Shown in pieces: positions 1 to 8,404 of a stretch of 64,000 nucleotides of DNA. Made by a program: the position numbers and the translations under genes. Source of the DNA: Candidatus Eremiobacterota bacterium (GTDB lineage: Bacteria > Vulcanimicrobiota > Vulcanimicrobiia > Vulcanimicrobiales > Vulcanimicrobiaceae); assembly GCA_019235885.1 (NCBI GenBank), contig JAFAKB010000088.1, forward strand, positions 60,339 through 124,338, in the 5' to 3' direction. Each line of letters opens with the position of its first letter. The stretch's first letter is position 1. Below the pieces are notes generated by a model. The model was not told the origin of the DNA and did not search any database. It saw nothing but the letters and a program-made list of their open reading frames with translations.

Positions 1-375
1 GTCGATGCGACCACGCTCGACGCCCCGTGTCACAGCCGCCTCGACGAGACCGATGATCTCAGGAAACGGCCCCGCCGCGACCGAGGTGAGACGCAGGTGT
101 GATTGTGCAATTTTGCTCAGCAACTCGGCGGGAAGTCCCGCTGTGCCGCGAAACGCCATGTACGCATAGTGCGGAAGATAGTGAAGGCGATATGCTTCAG
201 CGGCTCCAGGAGCGCCGTAGTCGACGACGACGTTTCCTCGCTGATACGCGTCCCATAGAACATCGTAGGCTGCGCCGAGTTCGCGAAGATATTCTCGCGA
301 ACTCAGTCCCCAGTGGACGCGAAGGACGCTATTTTCGACGAGTCGATATAACCGTTCTCGTGTTGCTCGGCGCAT
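1..375 (-). CDS. Partial methyltransferase-like protein (C-terminus outside window)
   Basis: An open frame runs from an ATG at 375 through the left edge of the window, so only about 125 N-terminal residues are visible. A stop lies two codons upstream of the ATG, which fixes the longest possible start. Near the visible end is S-V-A-A-G-P-F-P-E, which resembles the AGPG-type SAM-binding motif I of class I methyltransferases. Before it is a Tyr-rich helical stretch (YRLHYLPHYAYM). The start overlaps the 3' end of the upstream AlkB-like gene by 47 nt, so the two are probably co-transcribed. The methyltransferase call is an inference from one motif. The target is unknown. Confidence 0.55.
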   Translation of the reverse strand, partial: MRRATRERLYRLVENSVLRVHWGLSSREYLRELGAAYDVLWDAYQRGNVVVDYGAPGAAEAYRLHYLPHYAYMAFRGTAGLPAELLSKIAQSHLRLTSVAAGPFPEIIGLVEAAVTRGVERGRID

Positions 376-991
376 CGATCACCCGGAACGTGAGGTTAAT
401 CCGAGCCGAGTGTACATTCCTCTCTTTCGGTACACGATGACACCAGAAGCGTTGCGTTTCACGCGACATGACAAGCAGACTGCCAGGTTCCAGTGGGACA
501 GATACGACCTCGCCGTCGATGCGATGCTTGAGTTGAAATTCGCGGACGGCCCCGAGGCTCAGCGACGCGATGATCGGTTCATCACCAAGTTCGGGCTCAT
601 CATCCGCATGCCAGCTGAGGCTGTCTTGACCATGACGATAGTAATTGAGTAGCACGCTGTTGAAGCGCACTCCCATCCGCTCGACGAGGCGACCTTGCAG
701 GTCGCGTAATGCGGGCGTCCATCGGTGTGGTTCATTCCGAACACCGGAATAGGTGTAGGCCGCCCCAGAGTCTCCGTACCAAGCCGTGAGGCGCGGAAAC
801 GGAATACGACGACCGTACATCTTGAGGAACTCCTGGGACCACTCGATGTCGCTCTGGAGTAAGTGAAATGCGCGCTCGGCGGTATCAGGGTCGAGAAAGT
901 ACGGATCGTATGTGACGAGACCGTCGCGCTCCACTAGGATTCGCGGCGAGAACTCTACTTCTGGGGCATCGGAGAGCTTCGGCTGGTACAT
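329..991 (-). CDS. AlkB-like 2-oxoglutarate/Fe(II)-dependent dioxygenase
   Basis: A 220-residue protein of the AlkB family, which oxidatively removes alkyl groups from nucleic acid bases. The iron ligands are visible as H128-x-D130 (WHADDE) and H185, and the 2-oxoglutarate-binding arginines as R197 and R203 (RINLTFR). The NYYRHGQDSLSWHAD stretch around 116-130 is typical of AlkB and its ALKBH2/3 relatives. The start is supported by GAGG five bases before the ATG, and a TATAGT-like element lies about 20 nt upstream. It follows minE on the same strand with a 45-nt gap, and its end overlaps the next gene. A DNA-repair role is inferred from the family, and the exact substrate cannot be read. Confidence 0.9.
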   Translation of the reverse strand: MYQPKLSDAPEVEFSPRILVERDGLVTYDPYFLDPDTAERAFHLLQSDIEWSQEFLKMYGRRIPFPRLTAWYGDSGAAYTYSGVRNEPHRWTPALRDLQGRLVERMGVRFNSVLLNYYRHGQDSLSWHADDEPELGDEPIIASLSLGAVREFQLKHRIDGEVVSVPLEPGSLLVMSRETQRFWCHRVPKERNVHSARINLTFRVIDAPSNTRTVISTRRK

Positions 992-1036
992 GATGGCCTC
1001 GTTACGTCATACTATACCGCCGAAAGCAGCCGCGCA

Positions 1037-1525
1037 CTAGGCCCCAGCCGCGTTCGCGCTCGCTTGACGCCGCCGTTTCTTCCGCGTTGGCCGCTCGCCG
1101 TTCTGCGGCGACTTCGGCTTGGACTGCGCCGCTACCGGAGCGGTGCCCGTCTCGGGAACCGATGCTAGCGATGCGGTTGCACCTTCCAAGTCCAGCGCTG
1201 GGGGCGGGTCGGGCTCGCGGGATGGCGGCGCAGGTGGCGTCGGCGGCGGCGCGGGCGACGGCGGGATCGGGCGCGAGCGCATGCCGAGGATCGGGATGTT
1301 GGCAAGCATCGCGACCTCTTTCTCGCGCTGCTCGAAGGTGACGTCGCAGTTCTGCTCGTCGACGTCGACGTAGCGCGAGATCACCTCGAGCAGGTCGTGC
1401 TTGAGCGCTTCGACGACGTCGGGCGCGAGCGAGAGGTGGTCGGAGAGCAAGACCAGGCGCAGGCGCTCCTTCGCCGTCGCGCTGGAACTCGGCTTGCCGA
1501 AGAAACGCTGGATGAACTCGAACAC
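1037..1525 (-). CDS. minE: MinE, cell-division topological specificity factor with long C-terminal tail
   Basis: Residues 1-90 match MinE: an N-terminal amphipathic MFEFIQRFFG segment, the MinD-contact region (ATAKERLRLVLLSDH) and the beta-rich dimer domain with the NIPILG end. MinE stimulates the MinD ATPase and drives oscillation or localisation of MinCD. Residues 91-162 form a Pro-rich then Lys/Arg-rich tail that ordinary 80-90-residue MinE proteins lack. The GTG start directly follows the TAA of the upstream minD with no gap, so translation is likely coupled. It is the last gene of the minC-minD-minD-minE operon. Confidence 0.9.
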   Translation of the reverse strand: MFEFIQRFFGKPSSSATAKERLRLVLLSDHLSLAPDVVEALKHDLLEVISRYVDVDEQNCDVTFEQREKEVAMLANIPILGMRSRPIPPSPAPPPTPPAPPSREPDPPPALDLEGATASLASVPETGTAPVAAQSKPKSPQNGERPTRKKRRRQASANAAGA

Positions 1526-2362
1526 TTACTTGAGGCTCCCGAAGAGCTTTTCGAAAAACGTTCGTTCGCGCGGGATCTCCGGCGCGGTGGTCAGCGTGCC
1601 GGCGATGCGCTGCGCGATCTGCCGGTACGACTCGCCGACCGGCGAGGCGGGGTCGAGCGCGACCGGCTCGCCGCGGTTCGTCGAGACGATCACGTCGGGC
1701 GCGTCGGCGATCACCCCGAGCAGCGGCAGCCGCAAGATGCCGTTGACGTCGTCGACGGAGAGCATCTTTCCCTTGCGCACGAGGCCCGGGCGCAAGCGGT
1801 TGATGATCAGCTTCACCCGGCGCTCGTCGCCGAGCAGGCCGACGACGCGGTCGGCGTCGCGCACCGCCGAGACTTCGGGCGTGCACACGATGATCGCTTC
1901 GTCGGCGCCGGCGATCGCGTTCGCGAAGCCCTTCTCGATCCCGGCCGGACAGTCGATCAGCACGTAGTCGAACCGCTCGCGCAGCGAGCCGATGAGGTCG
2001 CGAAACGCGGCCGTGTCGACCTCGTCCTTCTCGCGCGTCTGCGCGGCGGCGAGCAACTTCATCGTCGCCACGCGCTTGTCGCTCACCAGCGCGTCGTCGA
2101 GCGCGGTCTTTCCTTCGAGCACGTCGAGGACGTGGTGGCGGACGCGCGCTTCGAGGCCGAGGACGATGTCGAGGTTGCGCAAGCCGACGTCGGCGTCGAC
2201 CAGCACGACGCTCGCGCCGCCGGCGCCGAGCGCCGCGCCGAGGTTCGCCGTCGTGGTGGTCTTTCCGACGCCGCCCTTCCCGCTGGTGACGACGATCGCG
2301 CGCCCGCGCTGGCGCGGAACGGCGCTCGCGGCCGGCGCTTCGTGCTCGATCATCTCGCGCAT
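1526..2362 (-). CDS. minD: MinD-family septum-site ATPase, second tandem copy
   Basis: A 278-residue deviant Walker A ATPase with SGKGGVGKTT at 27-36, VDADVGLRNLD (switch I) and VLIDCPAGIE (Walker B region). It ends in an amphipathic membrane-targeting helix (FFEKLFGSLK). Compared with its neighbour it has a roughly 20-residue N-terminal extension before the first strand. It starts one base after the stop of the other minD, so the pair is a tandem duplication within one operon. MinD binds the membrane as an ATP dimer, recruits MinC and is released by MinE. Which of the two paralogues partners MinE cannot be settled from the sequence, although this one is directly coupled to minE. Confidence 0.9.
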   Translation of the reverse strand: MREMIEHEAPAASAVPRQRGRAIVVTSGKGGVGKTTTTANLGAALGAGGASVVLVDADVGLRNLDIVLGLEARVRHHVLDVLEGKTALDDALVSDKRVATMKLLAAAQTREKDEVDTAAFRDLIGSLRERFDYVLIDCPAGIEKGFANAIAGADEAIIVCTPEVSAVRDADRVVGLLGDERRVKLIINRLRPGLVRKGKMLSVDDVNGILRLPLLGVIADAPDVIVSTNRGEPVALDPASPVGESYRQIAQRIAGTLTTAPEIPRERTFFEKLFGSLK

Positions 2363-2363
2363 C

Positions 2364-3149
2364 TCATGAAGCCTTTCCGAAGATACGCGCGAAGAAACCG
2401 GGCGCGCTGAACGAGGTGAACTCGACGAGCTCGCCTTCGAGGCGGCGCGCGATCTTGTCGTAGACGACGGCGAGCCGCGACTCCGGCTGCAGCACGATCG
2501 GCTCGCCGCGGTTCGTCGTGTCGATAATCTCTTCGTCGTCGGGGACGATCCCGAGCAGCTCGGCGGAGAGGATGTCGGTCACGTCGTCGACCGAGAGCAT
2601 GTCGCCGCTGCGCACCATCTCGGGCCGCAAGCGGTTGACGATCAACCGCAGCGGGAGCCCGCGCTCGTGCAGCTTGCCGATCACGCGGTCGGCGTCGCGG
2701 ATCGCGCTGACCTCGGGCGTCGTCACCACGATCGCTTCGCTCGCCCCCGCGACCGCGTTGCGGAAGCCGTGCTCGATCCCCGCCGGGCAGTCGATCAGCA
2801 CGTACTCGCACAGCGCGCCCAGCTGCTCGACGACGCCGGCGAACTGCGCTTCGCTGACCGCCGTCTTGTCGCGCGTCTGCGCCGCCGGAAGAATCGACAA
2901 GTTCTCCAGGCGCTTGTCCTTGATGAGCGCTTGCCGCAACTGGCAGCGGCCTTCGACGACCTCGACCAGATCGAAGACGATCCGCTTCTCGACGCCGAGC
3001 ACGAGGTCGAGGTTGCGCAACCCGATGTCCGCGTCGACCAGCACGACGCGATGTCCGCGCTTGGCGAGCGCCGCGCCGAGGTTCGCGGTGGTCGTCGTCT
3101 TCCCGACCCCGCCTTTGCCCGAGGTCAAAACGATCCGGCGTGCGCTCAT
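2364..3149 (-). CDS. minD: MinD-family septum-site ATPase, first tandem copy
   Basis: A 261-residue MinD with a canonical N-terminus (MSARRIVLTS), GKGGVGKTTT at 11-20, VDADIGLRNLD, and VLIDCPAGIE near 120. The C-terminal membrane-targeting sequence ends FFARIFGKAS. The ATG at 3149 overlaps the TGA of minC (ATGA), which is why this internal start was chosen over upstream in-frame alternatives that would run through minC. It is closely similar to the following copy over the whole length, including the TTNRGEP block. The conserved motifs suggest that it is active and binds the MinC encoded just upstream. Confidence 0.92.
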   Translation of the reverse strand: MSARRIVLTSGKGGVGKTTTTANLGAALAKRGHRVVLVDADIGLRNLDLVLGVEKRIVFDLVEVVEGRCQLRQALIKDKRLENLSILPAAQTRDKTAVSEAQFAGVVEQLGALCEYVLIDCPAGIEHGFRNAVAGASEAIVVTTPEVSAIRDADRVIGKLHERGLPLRLIVNRLRPEMVRSGDMLSVDDVTDILSAELLGIVPDDEEIIDTTNRGEPIVLQPESRLAVVYDKIARRLEGELVEFTSFSAPGFFARIFGKAS

Positions 3150-4027
3150 CGGCTCTCTCCGTTCATGGCGGCAGGGACGGGTTCGCGGCGAAGATTTGCC
3201 TCGGCGAAGGGGACGACCACGATGCGCTCGTCGGCGATCGAGGCGTGCTCGGGACCGCGCGCGCGGCCGCCCGCATCGCCGCTCGCGATCGCGGTCGCGA
3301 TCCGCAACTGCGTGGGCGCGAGCTCGAGCGCGATCACGCGCGCGGCGCGGTCGCCTTGCGCGCCCGCGTGCGCGGTGCCGCGCAATGCGCCGAAGACCAC
3401 GATGTCGCCGGAGGCGACCAGCTCGGCGCCGGGGTTCACGTCGCCGATCACCACGATGTTGCCGAGGTTGTGCAGCGCCTGCCCGCCACGCAGCGTCCCG
3501 CGGTGGTAGAGCGTCGAGACGCCGACCGGAACGGCGCGGCCGGCCGCGCTTTGCGGGAGGACGACCCCGGCCGAGGCGAGCGTCGAGGCCGCCGCGGGGG
3601 CGACGGCGTGCCCGTTGCGCCGCCGGCGCACCATGTCGTCGCGCGCGCCGGCGAAGTCGGCGACCAGCGAGCGCGCCTCCTCGGAGAGCTTCACCTCGCG
3701 CGGCCGCCGCTGGCGGGGGAGCGCGGCGACCTCGGCCGCGGCGCCGGCCGGCCCGAGGTATGCCAGCTCGAGTCCGGCGGCGAGCGGCGCGAGCGCTTCG
3801 GCCCCGCTCACGCCGTCGAGGATGATCCCGAACTCGGCCAGCGCGTCGCGAAAGCCGGCCAGCTCGGCAGCCGCCGGTTCGAGATACCCGAGGTTGGCGA
3901 CCGCCCGGCTTCCGCGGTAGAAGTCGGGGCTGGTCGCGAACTGCTCGCGCAGCTCGGCGACCGCGGCTGCTAAAGCGCGGTCGACGTCGATCTCGAGGCT
4001 GCGGCCGCGACCGCGAACGGTGCTCAT
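3146..4027 (-). CDS. minC: MinC, septum-site inhibitor
   Basis: A 293-residue protein. The C-terminal beta-helix domain of MinC (about 175-270) is clear: YHRGTLRGGQ, GNIVVIGDVNPGAELVASGDIVVFG and the RGTAHAG loop. The N-terminal 1-100 is divergent but fits the FtsZ-inhibiting domain in size and position. A linker rich in Arg/Ala lies between them. MinC blocks FtsZ assembly where MinD recruits it. The start at 4027 has GGGAGG about six bases upstream. It heads the min operon, divergent from the M48 protease gene, so a promoter should lie in 4028-4228. Confidence 0.9.
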   Translation of the reverse strand: MSTVRGRGRSLEIDVDRALAAAVAELREQFATSPDFYRGSRAVANLGYLEPAAAELAGFRDALAEFGIILDGVSGAEALAPLAAGLELAYLGPAGAAAEVAALPRQRRPREVKLSEEARSLVADFAGARDDMVRRRRNGHAVAPAAASTLASAGVVLPQSAAGRAVPVGVSTLYHRGTLRGGQALHNLGNIVVIGDVNPGAELVASGDIVVFGALRGTAHAGAQGDRAARVIALELAPTQLRIATAIASGDAGGRARGPEHASIADERIVVVPFAEANLRREPVPAAMNGESR

Positions 4028-4228
4028 CGGCGACCCTCCCTGACCATGATCGCCCGCCGTTCCGAGGGCTCCGAAGCCGGCCCTGCGCGTTCCACACCGA
4101 ATGCACGGGAAAGTTCTGTTCTCCACATACATTCCTCAGCTTTGAACGTTATGAGTGGAGAGTTCCGGGACTGTGGCGAACCACCAGGGCCCGGCACCGA
4201 CCGTGCGACCCCTCCCGAGGACAGCCTC
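4028..4228. promoter_or_regulatory. Divergent intergenic region between minC and the M48 protease gene
   Basis: About 200 bp separate the divergent starts of minC (minus) and the M48 protease (plus), so both promoters should lie here. The stretch around 4110-4160 is less GC-rich than its surroundings and contains TTTGAAC and ATTCCTCAGC-type elements. I could not assign convincing -35/-10 pairs. No small gene or RNA is evident. Confidence 0.4.
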
Positions 4229-6274
4229 ATGCCGTTCCGCCGTATCGTCGTCATCGCGCTGAGTGTAGCGATGCTGAGTGCCAGCATCCCGGCACCCGCG
4301 AGCGCGCTCGCGACCCCGACCGAGATTCAGCTCGGCAAAGAGTACGACAAGCAGATCACCGACTCGACCGTGGTCGTGACCGACCCGCTGCTCAACCAGT
4401 GGGTCAACGAGGTCTCGAACAAGCTCTGGGCGCAGACCGCGCGCAAAGACGTTCCGTACTCGATCAAGATCCTCGACGTCTCGGACATCAACGCGTTCTC
4501 GACGCTGGGCGGCTACATCTACATCAACGAGGGGACGCTGGACTTCGTGCAGTCCGACGACGAGCTGGCGGGCGTCATCGGGCACGAAACCGGGCACATC
4601 GAGCGCCGCCACATGGTGACCGCGAACAACAAAGCCTCGATCATGAACGTGATCTTCGGGATCGCTTCGTTGTTCATTCCGCTCGTCTACCGCTTCGGGC
4701 AGCTGGCGGAGGCCGGGCTGCAGGCGAAGATTTCGCGCCAAGACGAGAACGAGGCGGACAAGTACGGGCTGATGCTGATGTCGCGCGCCGGCTACGATCC
4801 CGACGCGATGTACAGCTTCATGGCGCACCTCGGCGCAACCGAGCAGACGAGCCACGACGTCGTCTCGAAGTATCTTGCCGACCACCCCGACACGAAGAAG
4901 CGGCTCGCGAACCTCAACGGCGACCCGGAGCTCGACCCCAAGCTGCACACCGACGACCGCCGAATCGCCGAAGCGATCCACGACTACGACACCGCTCGTT
5001 ACAACATCGCGGCGATGAAGTTCTCCGACGTTCTCAAGCGGCGCCCCGACGACGTGCAGGCGCGCTTCTGGCTCGGTCAGTCCGAGCTGGCGCTCGGACA
5101 GATCAGCAAGGGTGAGCAGAACCTCACCGCCTCGGCCGGTTCGGTGTCACCGCAGGCCAAAGCGCTCGCAGACGCGCGGATCAAAGGCCTGCGCGACGCG
5201 GAGCGGCGGCTGAACCTGCTCCATCCCGATCTCTCCCCGCTGCGCGCCGAGATGGCGACCGCGTCGGCCGAGCAGACCCAGGCCGCGACCGCGATCGCGA
5301 CCCGGCGGCAGCAGGCGATCGATCAGATCAAGGCGATCCGTTCGCGCATCGAGAGCATCGCGTACGGGATCCCGGATCTCTCCCGGGCGCAGCCGCGCAA
5401 GGACTCGCGGCTCGACACGCTGCTCCACAACATGAACACGATGTCGAAGTCGCTCGACGCCGCGACCGGCAAGGCGTCGGAGACGATCGGCGGCGCCGGC
5501 TCGCTCGAGCGCAACAAAGAGGGCGGCGTGCTCAAAGAGATCAGCGACGTGATGACCGAGCTGAACGCGCCGCTCAAGCTCGACAACCCGCCGCCGCAAG
5601 CGCTCTCGACGTTCCCCTCGTATCCGGCGATGTTGACCTCGCTCGGCGCGGCCGACTCGGACGTGGTGCGCGGCGTCGATGCGGCGCGCGCCTCGCTCGC
5701 GATGCTCGACGTCGGGCTGGGCGACCTCGACGTGTTCGTGCAGGAGCTGCGCCACACGCAGCTCGACGGGAGCGGCGACATCGCGCTCGCCGACTACCAT
5801 CGCCTGGAGCCGCTGATGACGAAGGCCGTCGACTCGCTCAACAAGGCCGCGGTCGGCGCTTCGCAAGGCTCGCAGCTGTACAACATGGCGCGCTCGCGGC
5901 TGCTCGAGACGCGGATCGACATGCTCGGCCTGCAGGAGTCGCCCGACCGCTATGCGACGCTGCAGAAGGCGCTCGACGTGCGCTTCCACACCAAGGGCGT
6001 CGACTACGACGCGCTGACGCGGCAGGGCTTCACGCCGGGCGAGGTCGCGACCGCGGTGATCGTCGGCGCCGACACGAACGCGGCGCCCCAGGCGGTCCTC
6101 GCCGAGGCGAAGGCGTCGGGGAAGAGCGTGGTTGACCTGGCCAACGCCCGCGGGATGTACGCGCAGTCGCTGGAGATCTTCCTCGGGCTGGTCTACCTTG
6201 ACTACACCGACGACCCCGGAAAAGAGGCCCAAGGCCTCGCGCAACCCAGCGCGCCGGGGCATGGCACGGTGTAA
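4229..6274 (+). CDS. Secreted M48-family zinc metalloprotease with TPR-like C-terminal part
   Basis: A 681-residue exported protease. Residues 1-26 form a signal peptide ending in ASALA. The catalytic HExxH is H119-E120-T-G-H123 (GHETGH) and the third zinc ligand is E175 in the NEAD motif. The core looks like the periplasmic BepA/LoiP-type M48 proteases, which degrade misassembled outer-membrane proteins. A TPR-like stretch follows at about 235-295 (RRPDDVQARFWLGQSELALG). The rest, to 681, is long, helical and unrecognised. The ATG at 4229 has GAGG eight bases upstream. An outer-membrane quality-control role is inferred from the family and fits the envelope genes in this window. Confidence 0.85.
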   Translation: MPFRRIVVIALSVAMLSASIPAPASALATPTEIQLGKEYDKQITDSTVVVTDPLLNQWVNEVSNKLWAQTARKDVPYSIKILDVSDINAFSTLGGYIYINEGTLDFVQSDDELAGVIGHETGHIERRHMVTANNKASIMNVIFGIASLFIPLVYRFGQLAEAGLQAKISRQDENEADKYGLMLMSRAGYDPDAMYSFMAHLGATEQTSHDVVSKYLADHPDTKKRLANLNGDPELDPKLHTDDRRIAEAIHDYDTARYNIAAMKFSDVLKRRPDDVQARFWLGQSELALGQISKGEQNLTASAGSVSPQAKALADARIKGLRDAERRLNLLHPDLSPLRAEMATASAEQTQAATAIATRRQQAIDQIKAIRSRIESIAYGIPDLSRAQPRKDSRLDTLLHNMNTMSKSLDAATGKASETIGGAGSLERNKEGGVLKEISDVMTELNAPLKLDNPPPQALSTFPSYPAMLTSLGAADSDVVRGVDAARASLAMLDVGLGDLDVFVQELRHTQLDGSGDIALADYHRLEPLMTKAVDSLNKAAVGASQGSQLYNMARSRLLETRIDMLGLQESPDRYATLQKALDVRFHTKGVDYDALTRQGFTPGEVATAVIVGADTNAAPQAVLAEAKASGKSVVDLANARGMYAQSLEIFLGLVYLDYTDDPGKEAQGLAQPSAPGHGTV

Positions 6275-6306
6275 CTGCTAACGGCGTAAGGGGGTAGGAG
6301 CGTACC

Positions 6307-7314
6307 GTGAACGCTACTGCCGCCGCCGCAATGTTCGAACGCCTGCGCGGATCGCTCAATGCCGGGGCGGTCCATGCGGGCGCTCGCCGGCCCTTCAAGT
6401 TCTTCGTCTGCGGCGATCCCGCGCTGCTGGGTGAGCTGCGCGCCGTCCTGCTCTCCGGGCACGACGGGGACACGATCCCGCCCGAGGCCGCGGCGGCTTT
6501 CGAGACGCTCGACGAACAGCGCGGGGTCGACACGACCGACGCGAAGGCGGTCATCTGTGTCGCTCGCCCCGCCGACCGGGGCTCCCTCCGCCTCGAGCGG
6601 CTGGCGGCGCTGAATCTTCCGGTCCTGGTGCTGATCGTCGACCCCGACGTCGGTGTCCCGAGCGGTCCGGCTCAGGTGCCCGCGCCGGGCGGGGTGGAGG
6701 AGTACGTCGTCGACCGGCTCGCCGTGGAGACGCTGCGCGGCCGCTTTCTGCCTCATCTGATCGACTGCTGCAAGGGCATCGAAGTCGCCGTCGGCCGCCG
6801 GCTGCCGGCGCTGCGCGAGACAGTCGCCGCCAAGCTGACTCGCGACGCCGCGCTGAACGCGCTGAAGGTCGCCGGCGCGAGCGCGGTGGTCGACCACGTT
6901 CCGCTGCTGGGAATCGTGCTGGGCGCGTTTGCCTCGGGCGCCGACATGTTCGCGATCACCGGCATCCAGATGAACCTGATGCTGAACATCGGCGCGACCT
7001 ACGGGCGCGATCCCGACCTCTCGGCGATGTGGGAGCTGCTGCCGATCGTCGGCGGCGGCTTCGGCTGGCGCGCGCTGGCCCGCGAGCTCTCCGGCTTCAT
7101 CCCGGTCGGCGGCATCTTCATCAAGGCCGCGATCGCGTACGCGGGCACGGTGGTCGTCGGCGAAGGGGTGGCATTCTACTACCGCAACGGTCGCCAGATG
7201 AACGTCGACGACGCCTCCCGGATCTACGACGAAGCGAAGCAGTCCGCAATGACGTTCGCCCGCGAAATGCTCACCTGGTTCCGCCGCAACGGCAACGACG
7301 GAGGCACCGCCTAA
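6307..7314 (+). CDS. DUF697-like (YcjF-type) membrane protein
   Basis: A 335-residue protein. The N-terminal half (to about 155) has an alpha/beta look, with a hydrophobic strand LNLPVLVLIVDPDVGV near 105 and no P-loop. The C-terminal half carries the features of DUF697/YcjF proteins: a conserved helix around AALNALKVAGASAVVDHVP, a hydrophobic segment and a GIQMNLMLNIGATYG motif, then FIPVGGIFIKAAIAYAGTVVVGEGV and RIYDEAKQ near the end. Members are often linked to small GTPases, but none is encoded here. It lies 32 bp downstream of the M48 gene on the same strand, so they may share a transcript. The function is unknown. Confidence 0.7.
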   Translation: MNATAAAAMFERLRGSLNAGAVHAGARRPFKFFVCGDPALLGELRAVLLSGHDGDTIPPEAAAAFETLDEQRGVDTTDAKAVICVARPADRGSLRLERLAALNLPVLVLIVDPDVGVPSGPAQVPAPGGVEEYVVDRLAVETLRGRFLPHLIDCCKGIEVAVGRRLPALRETVAAKLTRDAALNALKVAGASAVVDHVPLLGIVLGAFASGADMFAITGIQMNLMLNIGATYGRDPDLSAMWELLPIVGGGFGWRALARELSGFIPVGGIFIKAAIAYAGTVVVGEGVAFYYRNGRQMNVDDASRIYDEAKQSAMTFAREMLTWFRRNGNDGGTA

Positions 7315-7318
7315 GTAG

Positions 7319-7966
7319 CTACCCGGGGACGACACGCAGATGAGGCGTCGGCTGGAGCTCGTCGCCCCACTGCTCCCAGCCTCGGCGGTGGTGACGCGCA
7401 AAAAGCTCTACCCGCGGACCAGGGCTGCAGCGCTCGATGATGTCCCACATCTCGTCAGGCTTCTGACTGTGACGGCGCTTTCGGGTACCGAGCAAATTCA
7501 CTTGTCGTCGGCCGGGGGAGAGCGTGCGCAGCTTCCCGCGAACGCCGAAAAGAACGAGTTCGGTCACGTTGCGAAAATAGAAGCCGACACCTCTCCCGTC
7601 CGGCCCGCCGTCCTTGCGAATCTTGTACCACACCAGATTCGTCCGGTATGAGAATCCCCAGCGTTCCATCACTTGGAGCCCCTCTCTGAGGAGCGCGTTC
7701 GGAACCCACAAATACAGATGGGATTCGGGAAGCGCGAGCTGCGGGACCGGTAGTTCCAGAATCTCCTGCTGCGTCATCGTGACGTAGCGTGACAAACGAC
7801 GGTGCTCGGGTGCCATCTTTCCCGTGCGATTCGAAAAACGCCACGGTGGATCGGCGTAGATCGTGCCGAAGCGCCGGCCGGCCGCAAATGCGCGGAGCGA
7901 TTCGCACGCGCGGGCCACGGAAGCCGCATGCAAAGAATACTCCAGCGGCAGTTGATCCGCGGTCAT
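7319..7966 (-). CDS. MT-A70 family adenine methyltransferase
   Basis: A 215-residue protein from the ATG at 7966. The catalytic DPPW is at 39-42 in the YADPPWRFSNRTG context that defines bacterial and phage MT-A70 enzymes, which transfer a methyl group to N6 of adenine in nucleic acid. Further family signatures are LPESHLYLWVPNALL, WYKIRKDGG and RRHSQKPDEMWDIIE. An alternative ATG at 8005 adds 13 residues, but the conserved part needs only the shorter form. No restriction partner is adjacent. It ends four bases from the convergent DUF697-like gene and sits just beyond the restriction-type cassette, so it may be an orphan of the same island. Confidence 0.85.
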   Translation of the reverse strand: MTADQLPLEYSLHAASVARACESLRAFAAGRRFGTIYADPPWRFSNRTGKMAPEHRRLSRYVTMTQQEILELPVPQLALPESHLYLWVPNALLREGLQVMERWGFSYRTNLVWYKIRKDGGPDGRGVGFYFRNVTELVLFGVRGKLRTLSPGRRQVNLLGTRKRRHSQKPDEMWDIIERCSPGPRVELFARHHRRGWEQWGDELQPTPHLRVVPG

Positions 7967-8404
7967 TGTCTCGTAGTCCTCACAAGAATGCCCGATGACA
8001 ATCATGGAGGTGCCGATGCCACGTCCTGGCACCCGAGCGGGGATACCGCCAACGTGGCCGTTTTGGCAGGCCGGCCGGGACTCTATGAGCGGACACGCCA
8101 ATCGATTCCGGCGACCGTCTATCCCAGGAATAGCATGGCCAACGTCCGGACCAAGGCCGCTGATGCTATGGCAAGACACCGATGCAGAGGTTCCTAGAAA
8201 GCCTCCAGCTCGCCAGGAGAAAGTCCATGCCGCCTAAGTCCAAAAGCTTCAGAGCTATCTGCCACTCGGCCAACGATAGCGAGCGCACTGTGGCACAAAG
8301 TCTCCGCTTTATAGGTCTAAATCGTTTATTAACCAACCCGATTCATCGGCCGCAAGTCGCTCGACAGGCGACGGCTAACGGTGAATTAGGTTCGCAGCAA
8401 TTGT
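7967..8404. other. Intergenic stretch without a recognisable gene
   Basis: About 440 bp between the MT-A70 gene and the DUF3883 nuclease gene. It is less GC-rich than the core chromosome. Several short open frames exist on both strands, including a roughly 50-codon minus-strand frame opening with TTG near 8340, but none has a recognisable motif or good ribosome-binding site. No tRNA or terminator hairpin was found. Confidence 0.4.

Noticed and set aside
99..440. Plus-strand frame near the left edge
   Set aside because: It lies opposite the methyltransferase-like frame and the AlkB gene, both of which show motifs; the plus-strand product is Arg-rich and featureless.
1397..2410. A 337-codon plus-strand frame across minD/minE
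   Set aside because: It is antisense to well-supported min genes and has no recognisable motif; a GC-bias artefact.
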